Positions 33,178 to 40,460 of a stretch of DNA of 40,460 nucleotides are shown in pieces. Origin of the DNA: DATARH01 sp050246595 (GTDB lineage Bacteria > Pseudomonadota > Alphaproteobacteria > ATCC43930 > CGMCC-115725); assembly GCA_050246595.1 (NCBI GenBank), contig JBFWVT010000044.1, positions 1 to 40,460 on the forward strand. The letters run 5' to 3'. The notes beneath the pieces were generated by a model that was given only the letters and a program-made list of their open reading frames with translations, was not told the origin of the DNA and made no database searches. The translations under genes were made by a program, and so were the position numbers. Numbering within the stretch: position 1 is the stretch's first letter; each line of letters begins with the position of its first letter.

Positions 33178-34470
33178 ATGACGACCGAAGCGCTGACAGC
33201 GCCCGGCGGCGCGCGCGGCGGAGGCAGGGCGGGAGAATACCAGGCGATCGCGCTGGTCTCGGCGGCGCATTTCGTCAACCATTTTCAGCACCTCGTACTG
33301 CCGCCGCTGTTCCCGTTTCTGACGACGGCGCTCGGGGTCGGGTTTGTCGAGCTTGGCCTGGCGCTGACGGTGGCAAATGTGGTCGCGGTCGCGGCGCAAT
33401 TGCCGGTCGGGTTTCTCGTCGATCGGATCGGGTCGCGACGCATGTTGGTCGCGGCATTGCTCGGGGCGGGGATCGCGTTTGTCGGGTTCGGGCTGTCCCC
33501 GTCCTACTGGCACCTGCTGCTCGCGATGGCGCTGGTCGGACTGACCAACGCGGTGTTTCACCCCGCCGATTACGCGCTGCTGTCGGCCAAGATCCCGACC
33601 ACCCGGCTCGGCCGCGCCTTTTCGATCCATACGTTTTCCGGGTTTCTCGGCAACGCCGTCGCGCCGGTCACGATGCTCGCCCTTGTCGCGTTTGGCGGGC
33701 TGAGCTTTGGGCTGATCGCGGCCGGCATTCTCGCGATCGTCGTCGCGCTGCCGCTGGCGCTGGCGCGCGGTGTCGAGGAAACCCCTAAACCTGCCCCTTT
33801 GCTCGCGACCGCGTCCTCAAGCGCCCTGGCCGAAGCGGTTCCGAAGCAGGGGATGACCGCGATCCTGACCCCGGCGATCCTGGCGCTGACCGGGTTTTTC
33901 GCGCTGATGAGCCTGTCGAGCAGCGGCATCAGCACCTTTTCGGTCGTCGCGCTGACAACCGCCTACGGGACGCCGCTATCGGTCGCCAATCTGGCGCTGA
34001 CCTCGTATCTCGCGGCGCAGGCGCTGGGCGTCCTGGCCGGCGGGTTTGTCGCCGATTTGACCCGCCGGCACGCCGATGTCGCGGCACTCGGCTATGCGAT
34101 CAACGCCGGCATCGTGGCGGCGATCGGGCTGGTCGCGCTCGGCACCGCGCCATTGCTCGTCGCGATGGCGGCGGCCGGGTTTCTCGGCGGACTGATCATG
34201 CCGTCGCGCGATATGCTGGTGCGCGCCGCAGCGCCGCCTGGCGCGGTCGGACGCACCTTCGGGGTCGTCACGACCGGGTTCAATTTCGCCGGGATGCTCG
34301 GGCCGCTGATGTTCGGCTACATTATGGACCGGGGCGCGCCGCAATGGGTGTTTCTCGGCAGCATGATTTTTATGGTGATTACCGCGCTGGCGGCCTGGCT
34401 CGGCGACCGTTATGTCGCCGCAAAGCGCCGCGAGCGCGCCGATCTGTCAGCCACCGCGGCAGCGGACTGA
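33178..34470 (+). CDS. MFS transporter between the two UGSC gene groups
   Basis: A 430-aa MFS protein with about twelve hydrophobic segments. HFVNHFQHLVLPPLFPFLTTALG, QLPVGFLVDRIGSRRMLVAALLG (loop 2-3 motif), TNAVFHPADYALLSAKIP and FSIHTFSGFLGNAVAPVT are followed by a second half with LAGGFVADLTRRHADV and MPSRDMLVRAAAPPGAVGRTFGVVTTGFNFAG. The H-P-A-D-Y and FSIHT segments resemble the fosmidomycin-resistance/nitrate-porter side of MFS, as for the gene at 21928. The substrate is unknown; its placement suggests it may serve the UGSC pathway, which is inference. GGAG lies eight bases before ATG 33178. The next gene starts 81 bases after its stop. Confidence 0.85.
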   Translation: MTTEALTAPGGARGGGRAGEYQAIALVSAAHFVNHFQHLVLPPLFPFLTTALGVGFVELGLALTVANVVAVAAQLPVGFLVDRIGSRRMLVAALLGAGIAFVGFGLSPSYWHLLLAMALVGLTNAVFHPADYALLSAKIPTTRLGRAFSIHTFSGFLGNAVAPVTMLALVAFGGLSFGLIAAGILAIVVALPLALARGVEETPKPAPLLATASSSALAEAVPKQGMTAILTPAILALTGFFALMSLSSSGISTFSVVALTTAYGTPLSVANLALTSYLAAQALGVLAGGFVADLTRRHADVAALGYAINAGIVAAIGLVALGTAPLLVAMAAAGFLGGLIMPSRDMLVRAAAPPGAVGRTFGVVTTGFNFAGMLGPLMFGYIMDRGAPQWVFLGSMIFMVITALAAWLGDRYVAAKRRERADLSATAAAD

Positions 34471-34551
34471 GCGGCCCGGGAACCTGCCGGTGGGGCTTGC
34501 CGTCACGGCGGCGGGGGTTCATGCTGGAGCGAAACGGGGGCGGAGCGCGCG

Positions 34552-35991
34552 ATGAGTCCTGTGTCGCAAGACGGTCTGGTCGCAATCGTCAAGCGCGACT
34601 GCCCGACCTGCGTGATAATCGCGCCGGTCCTTGGCGAACTGGCGGCGCGCGCCGGCCTTACGGTCTATACGCAGGATGACCCGGCTTTTCCGGAAACGGT
34701 GCCGGCCCGTGAAGCCGATCTCGACCTCGATGTCTCGCATCGATTGAAAGTCGAGATCGTGCCGACCCTGATCCGCTTCGACGGCGGGCGCGAGACGGCG
34801 CGCATTTTCGGCTGGGACCGCGCCGAATGGGAGAGTCTGACCGGCATTGCCGATCTCGGACGCGACCTGCCGGAATCGCAGCCGGGCTGCGGCGCGAAGA
34901 ATGTCGAGCCGGGCACAATCGAACGCCTCAAGGTGCGCTTTAACGAGACCGGCCTCAAGTCGCGCCGGGTCGAGATCGGCGGCGACGAGGACGAGCAGGA
35001 GGCGATGTTCGCGCGCGGCTGGTCGGACGGTCTGCCGCTGGTGCCGCCGACCGAGGAGCGCGTGCTGCGCATGCTCGACGGCACGTCGCGCGACCCGCAG
35101 GAGGTGATCGGGTTGGTGCCGCCGGCGCTGGCGTCGGCGACGGTCGAGAAGATCGCGATCAACGCCGTGATGGCCGGGTGCAAGCCGGAATATCTGCCGG
35201 TCGTGCTGGCCGCGGTCGAGGCGGTGCTCGACGAGTCGTTCGCGATGCACGGGGTGCTGGCGACAACGATGTTCGTCGGCCCCGTCGTCATCGTCAACGG
35301 GCCGATCCGGCGGCGGATCGGCATGAACGCCAAGGGCAACGCGCTCGGCCAGGGCAACCGCGCCAATTCGTCGATCGGCCGCGCGCTGCAACTGGTGATC
35401 CGCAATATCGGCGAGGGACGGCCGCAGGAGGTCGATCGCGCGACCCTCGGCAACCCCGGCAAGCTCTCCTACTGCTTCGCCGAGGACGAGGAGGGATCGT
35501 CCTGGGAGCCGCTGGCGGTCGAGCGCGGGCTGAAGCCGGGCGTGTCGGCCGTCACCGTGTTCGCCGGGTTCGGGCTGCAGGGCGTCGTCGATCAGAAATC
35601 GCGCGAACCCGAAAGCCTGGCGAAGAGCTTTGCCGAGTCCTTGAAGGCGATCCACAGCGTCAAGCTGGCGCCCTCTTGCGACGCGCTGCTCGTCGTCTGT
35701 CCCGAGCATCACCGCACGTTCAAGAACGCCGGCTGGTCGAAGGCGCGGCTCTACGAGGAACTGTATCGGCTGTGCGAAATCCCCGGCGACGACATTATCG
35801 CGGGGGCCAGGGGCATCGCCGAGGGCGGCCCGCAATCATTGGCGGGGAAAACCGTCAACAAGTTCCGCCCCGGCGGGTTGATGATCGTGCGCGCCGGCGG
35901 CGATGCCGGGATGTTTTCCGGCATCATCGGCGGCTGGTCGGCGGGCGGCGCGCGCGGCAGTCTGCCGGTGACGCGGGAGGTTAGGAGCTGA
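34552..35991 (+). CDS. Thioredoxin-like domain fused to large uncharacterised domain (UGSC partner)
   Basis: A 479-aa protein. Residues about 1-105 look like a thioredoxin fold: VAIVKRDCPTCVIIAPVLGEL gives a C17-P-T-C20 redox pair, and VEIVPTLIRFDGGRETARIFGWD contains the cis-Pro loop. Residues about 140-479 form a second domain I do not recognise: GWSDGLPLVPPTEERVLRML, ATVEKIAINAVMAGCKPEYLPVVLAAVEA, VIVNGPIRRRIGMNAKGNALG, GNPGKLSYCFAEDEEGSSWEPL and GGLMIVRAGGDAGMFSGIIGGW. No signal peptide or membrane helix. It lies 239 bp upstream of UGSC-2 on the same strand. A CxxC protein beside a selenoprotein suggests it may reduce the Sec/Cys centre; that is inference. From recollection, the second domain is often found beside UGSC genes. 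Confidence 0.7.
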   Translation: MSPVSQDGLVAIVKRDCPTCVIIAPVLGELAARAGLTVYTQDDPAFPETVPAREADLDLDVSHRLKVEIVPTLIRFDGGRETARIFGWDRAEWESLTGIADLGRDLPESQPGCGAKNVEPGTIERLKVRFNETGLKSRRVEIGGDEDEQEAMFARGWSDGLPLVPPTEERVLRMLDGTSRDPQEVIGLVPPALASATVEKIAINAVMAGCKPEYLPVVLAAVEAVLDESFAMHGVLATTMFVGPVVIVNGPIRRRIGMNAKGNALGQGNRANSSIGRALQLVIRNIGEGRPQEVDRATLGNPGKLSYCFAEDEEGSSWEPLAVERGLKPGVSAVTVFAGFGLQGVVDQKSREPESLAKSFAESLKAIHSVKLAPSCDALLVVCPEHHRTFKNAGWSKARLYEELYRLCEIPGDDIIAGARGIAEGGPQSLAGKTVNKFRPGGLMIVRAGGDAGMFSGIIGGWSAGGARGSLPVTREVRS

Positions 35992-35996
35992 ATCCT

Positions 35997-36206
35997 CTCT
36001 CCGCCCCGCCACGATCCATAGTGGGCGGAGAGGGAGTATAATCGCCAGTATTCCCTCTCCGCCCTTCAGGGGGGAGAGGGCCTGCCCCGGACCTGTCCGG
36101 GGGAGGGACCCAGCGCGCAAGCGCTGGGAGGATGAGGTGGGTGTCGGCAACCGCTCTGGAATCCCCCACCTCACCCCGGCCCTCTCCGCCCCCAGGGGGG
36201 AGAGGG
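35997..36206. repeat. Intergenic mosaic of CTCTCCGCCC-type hairpins
   Basis: Three hairpins fill the gap before UGSC-2. The first is CTCTCCGCCC (35997-36006) with GGGCGGAGAG (36023-36032). The second is CCCTCTCC (36053-36060) with GGAGAGGG (36073-36080). The third is CCCTCTCC (36180-36187) with GGAGAGGG (36199-36206). A larger GAGGTGGG/CCCCACCTC pair lies between the last two. This repeat style also appears inside the uracil-DNA glycosylase gene at 11442. Confidence 0.7.
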
Positions 36207-36230
36207 AGGTGGCTTCTTAGGGAGGTGTCC

Positions 36231-36743
36231 ATGACCGTGCTTCTCGATCCGACATCGGAGCGAAGTCCGACGATAAGACCGCGGCTGGCCCGGCCCAACC
36301 GGCTCGACGGGCTGACGGTGGGGCTGCTCGACATCGCCAAACCGAGGGGCGACGTGTTCCTCGATCGTCTTGAGGAGCGGCTCAACGAGCGCGGCGTCGC
36401 GACAAGGCGCTACAAAAAGCCGACCAACACGCGCACCGCGCCGCTGCCGTTGCAGCAGCAGATCGCGACCGAGGTCAACCTCGTCATCGAGGGGCTGAGC
36501 GACTGAGGGTCCTGCATATCGTGCTGTACGCATGACATGGCGGAACTCGAAGCGCGCGGCATTCCGAGTGTTGGGGTGGCGACGGAGGAATTTATCGAGG
36601 GCGCAAAGGCGCAGGCAAAATCGCTCGGCACCGACCCGGCGCTGGTCTTCATCCCGCACCCGGTCCAGGATCGCACCGACGCCGAATTGCGCAAACTGGC
36701 CGACGACCATTTCGACGCGATCGTCAGGCTGTTGGTGACGTAG
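36231..36743 (+). CDS. UGSC-family selenoprotein (in-frame TGA = selenocysteine 92)
   Basis: From ATG 36231 (AGGGAGGTGTCC just before it) to TAG 36741-36743 the frame is interrupted only by TGA at 36504-36506. With selenocysteine there the product is 170 aa. The N-terminal half has LDGLTVGLLDIAKPRGDVFLDRLEERL and TEVNLVIEGLSD. The motif Sec92-GSCISCCTHD follows, then MAELEARGIPSVGVATEEF and ALVFIPHPVQDRTDAELRKLA. It aligns along its whole length with UGSC-1 (VGLLD.. vs LGILD.., LSD-U vs IGD-U, HPVQDRT vs HPLSTIS). Pipelines would call an N-terminal fragment to 36506 and a second ORF from ATG 36537. No signal peptide. It is probably cotranscribed with the CPTC protein upstream. Reaction unknown. 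Confidence 0.87.
36504..36536 (+). promoter_or_regulatory. SECIS-like hairpin after the UGSC-2 UGA
   Basis: GTCCTGC (36509-36515) pairs with GCATGAC (36530-36536) around a 14-nt loop, six pairs and one C/U mismatch where UGSC-1 has a G-U pair. The loop keeps TCGTGCTGTAC exactly. Placement two bases after the UGA fits a bacterial SECIS. Confidence 0.6.
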
Positions 36744-36752
36744 AAAAGGCGC

Positions 36753-36791
36753 TGCTCCGAGACGGCCTGCGCGGCACGTCGTCTCGGAGCA
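36753..36791 (+). terminator. Hairpin after UGSC-2
   Basis: TGCTCCGAGACG (36753-36764) and CGTCTCGGAGCA (36780-36791) form a perfect 12-bp stem ten bases after the UGSC-2 stop. No T-run follows, so efficiency as an intrinsic terminator is uncertain. Confidence 0.55.
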
Positions 36792-36890
36792 TACAGCGCG
36801 CCATTCACAGGCCAGGGCGAGGCGGGGGCCGCAGGGCGGTTGCATTTGGTGCAGCCCGGCTCAACCTTTTCTTGTCATCGCTGCTCTCCT

Positions 36891-36969
36891 CGTCACCCCC
36901 GCGAAAGCGGGAGTCCAGGGCAGGTGGTAGAGCGCTGGCCCCTGGATTCCCGCTTTCGCGGGAATGACG
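36891..36969. repeat. CGCGAAAGCGGGA inverted repeat
   Basis: CGTCACCCCCGCGAAAGCGG and GAGTCCAGGG on the left mirror CCCTGGATTCCCGC and TTTCGCGGGAATGACG on the right, with two small differences. This is a common proteobacterial intergenic repeat type. It separates the UGSC cluster from the ribosomal promoter. Confidence 0.75.
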
Positions 36970-37018
36970 GCTGAAGATTTCGCAGATGCGATCGCCCTGC
37001 GGTGGGCCGGTATTCCGC

Positions 37019-37047
37019 TTGACCCCCCTCGGCGCGCTCCCTATATT
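37019..37047 (+). promoter_or_regulatory. Sigma-70 promoter of the str operon
   Basis: TTGACC (37019-37024), a 17-base spacer and TATATT (37042-37047) form a near-consensus housekeeping promoter. Transcription would begin near 37054, leaving a leader of about 175 nt before rpsL. Confidence 0.7.
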
Positions 37048-37228
37048 CCGCGCCTTCGCGGCTGGCCGCAGGATGCCACCTGGACGCAGCCGGGGCTTGG
37101 TGAACATGGCACGGCGCCCGTGCGAGCGGGCGAAATTCACAGGGCAGAGGGATTGTCGCGCCCGGCTTGCGTTAGCGGTCGGGGCTGCTGTCTGCCCGAT
37201 TTGACCGTCTGTTTCGGATTGGTGAGGA

Positions 37229-37600
37229 ATGCCGACGATCAACCAGTTGATCAACAAGCCGCGCAAGCCGATCGCGGCGCGCAACAAGGTGCCGGCGATG
37301 GAGGAGTGCCCGCAAAAGCGGGGCGTCTGCACGCGCGTCTACACGACGACTCCGAAAAAGCCGAACTCGGCGCTGCGCAAGGTGGCGCGCGTGCGGTTGA
37401 CCAACGGGTTCGAGGTGACCAGCTACATCCCCGGCGAGGGCCATAATTTGCAAGAGCACTCGGTCGTGCTGATCCGCGGCGGCCGCGTCAAGGACCTGCC
37501 CGGTGTGCGCTATCATATCATCCGCGGCACGCACGACACGCAGGGTGTCAAGGATCGGCGGCAGCGCCGCTCCAAGTATGGCGCCAAGCGGCCGAAATAG
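37229..37600 (+). CDS. rpsL: 30S ribosomal protein S12
   Basis: A 123-aa S12, part of the decoding centre of the small subunit. It begins MPTINQLINKPRKP and contains TTPKKPNSALRKVARVRLTNG, SYIPGEGHNLQEHSVVLIRGGRVKDLPGVRYH and the basic tail RRSKYGAKRPK. The lysines whose substitution gives streptomycin resistance are unmutated (K43 in TPKKPNS, K88 in GRVKDLPG), so this allele looks wild type. First gene of the str operon, 27 bases before rpsG. Confidence 0.98.
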   Translation: MPTINQLINKPRKPIAARNKVPAMEECPQKRGVCTRVYTTTPKKPNSALRKVARVRLTNGFEVTSYIPGEGHNLQEHSVVLIRGGRVKDLPGVRYHIIRGTHDTQGVKDRRQRRSKYGAKRPK

Positions 37601-37627
37601 AGAGATCAGGGACGAGGGAGCAGAACG

Positions 37628-38098
37628 ATGTCGCGCCGTCGCGCCGCGGTCAAACGCGAAGTCCTGCCGGATCCGAAATTCGGCGACGCCATCGTCACGA
37701 AATTCATGAACTGCCTGATGTACGAGGGCAAGAAGTCGGTTGCCGAGCGCATTGTCTACGGCGCCTTCGACCGCATCCAGCGGCGCACCGGGCAGGACCC
37801 GATCCGGGTCTTTCACGACGCGCTGGGCAATGTCCGCCCGGCGGTCGAGGTGCGCTCGCGCCGGGTCGGCGGCGCCACCTATCAGGTGCCGGTCGAGGTA
37901 CGGCCGGACCGCGCCCAGGCGCTGGCGATCCGCTGGCTGATCGGCAGTTCGCGCAACCGCTCGGAAAACACGATGGAGGAACGGCTGTCGGGCGAGTTGC
38001 TCGATGCCGCAAACAACCGGGGCGTCGCCGTCAAGCGGCGGGAAGACACGCACCGGATGGCGGACGCGAACAAAGCGTTCTCGCATTATCGCTGGTAA
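37628..38098 (+). CDS. rpsG: 30S ribosomal protein S7
   Basis: A 156-aa S7, a primary 16S rRNA-binding assembly protein of the 30S head. It begins MSRRRAAVKREVLPDPKFGD and has FMNCLMYEGKKSVAERIVYGAFD, LGNVRPAVEVRSRRVGGATYQVPVEVRP, AIRWLIGSSRNRSENTMEERL and HRMADANKAFSHYRW at the C-terminus. Length and sequence are standard. In E. coli S7 represses translation of the str operon; the same is possible here but not visible. Followed by 127 bp before fusA. Confidence 0.98.
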   Translation: MSRRRAAVKREVLPDPKFGDAIVTKFMNCLMYEGKKSVAERIVYGAFDRIQRRTGQDPIRVFHDALGNVRPAVEVRSRRVGGATYQVPVEVRPDRAQALAIRWLIGSSRNRSENTMEERLSGELLDAANNRGVAVKRREDTHRMADANKAFSHYRW

Positions 38099-38225
38099 CG
38101 CACGTCCCTCACGCGGGCGTGCCCCGGTCGGCCCGCGGGTTGGCCTGACCGGGGCAGCCTGTTTGGCACAATCGGGGCGGCGCCTCTCCTCAAGCGACAG
38201 AGGGGCGCCGCTGGAGTATTCGGCA

Positions 38226-40301
<2,076 letters not shown>

Positions 40302-40337
40302 CAAAGCTGCTCAGAAATTGACTGAGGAAGAAGAGCG

Positions 40338-40460
40338 ATGTCGAAGGCGAGGTTTAGTCGGACGAAGCCGCATTGCAATGTCGGGACGATCGGGCATGTC
40401 GATCACGGCAAGACGACGCTGACGGCGGCGATCACCAAGGTTCTGGCCGAAACCGGCGGG
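40338..40460 (+). CDS. tuf: Elongation factor Tu, N-terminal part (cut by window end)
   Basis: ATG 40338, preceded by GAGGAAGAAGAGCG, begins MSKARFSRTKPHCNVGTIGH and VDHGKTTLTAAITKVLAETG, the EF-Tu N-terminus with the P-loop GHVDHGKT. Only 41 codons lie inside the window. The position after fusA is the usual alphaproteobacterial str operon order. Confidence 0.97.
   Translation, partial: MSKARFSRTKPHCNVGTIGHVDHGKTTLTAAITKVLAETGG

Noticed and set aside
36504..36506. TGA in UGSC-2 (and 32606-32608 in UGSC-1) as simple nonsense mutations making pseudogenes
   Set aside because: Both paralogues have TGA at the same position inside the known U-G-S-C motif, both remain open and conserved afterwards, and UGSC-1 keeps its overlap with the next gene.

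Overview
The window is a stretch of GC-rich (roughly 65 percent by eye) bacterial chromosome. The sahR-metF-metH order, the MlaA/MlaC pair, ETF-quinone oxidoreductase, the TPR-ispE pair and the rpsL-rpsG-fusA-tuf string suggest an alphaproteobacterium, perhaps Rhodospirillales or Rhizobiales-like. That placement is inferred from gene content only; there is no rRNA in the window.

Layout. 1-110: 3' end of an IS630-type transposase. 186-5791 (minus): a methionine-cycle operon, an ArsR-methyltransferase regulator (SahR-like), metF and metH, with a perfect 22-bp palindromic operator inside its promoter and a hairpin terminator on the metH stop codon. 5952-7399 (plus): mlaA and mlaC, lipid-transport proteins. 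7413-8744 (minus): an FAD amine/amino-acid oxidase. 8745-9459: a gene-free stretch with a cluster of small hairpin repeats. 9460-10515 (minus): a clearly AT-richer foreign gene encoding a papain-fold (Tox-PL-like) toxin candidate. 10700-11704 (minus): family 4 uracil-DNA glycosylase, divergent from ETF-QO (11832-13496), followed by a secreted TPR protein, ispE and a secreted CVNH protein. 17035-20402: two tandem paralogous FMN hydroxyacid oxidases separated by a Phd antitoxin and a PIN toxin gene broken by an in-frame TAG. 20526-23154 (minus): two MFS transporters. 23220-23878 (minus): an intact VapBC/FitAB-type module. 23961-25424 (plus): dihydropyrimidinase/hydantoinase. 25540-30397 (minus): a TAXI binding protein, SoeA-like molybdoenzyme and SoeB-like ferredoxin, without a membrane anchor gene. 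30696-31073: a secreted peptidoglycan-binding-domain protein.

31206-36743 is the most striking part. Two paralogous genes of the UGSC family each carry an in-frame TGA at the same aligned position (32606-32608 minus; 36504-36506 plus), inside the motif D-U-G-S-C-x-S-C-C-T-H-D. Reading TGA as selenocysteine gives 183-aa and 170-aa proteins that end at normal stops. Downstream of each TGA are nearly identical nucleotides able to form the same 7-pair, 14-nt-loop hairpin, a bacterial SECIS candidate. The first gene overlaps a SOUL heme-protein gene by four bases and is followed by a MaoC-like gene; the second follows a large protein with an N-terminal thioredoxin-like CPTC domain. An MFS transporter sits between the two groups. 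A standard gene caller would split both selenoprotein genes. No sel genes lie in the window.

36744-37228 holds hairpins, a repeat and a near-consensus sigma-70 promoter for the str operon, which runs rpsL, rpsG, fusA and the first 41 codons of tuf to the window end. Several dispersed intergenic repeat families are visible: TTCCCTG/CAGGGAA hairpins, GGATGGGC/GCCCATCC elements, CTCTCCGCCC-type hairpins, and a CGCGAAAGCGGGA inverted repeat.
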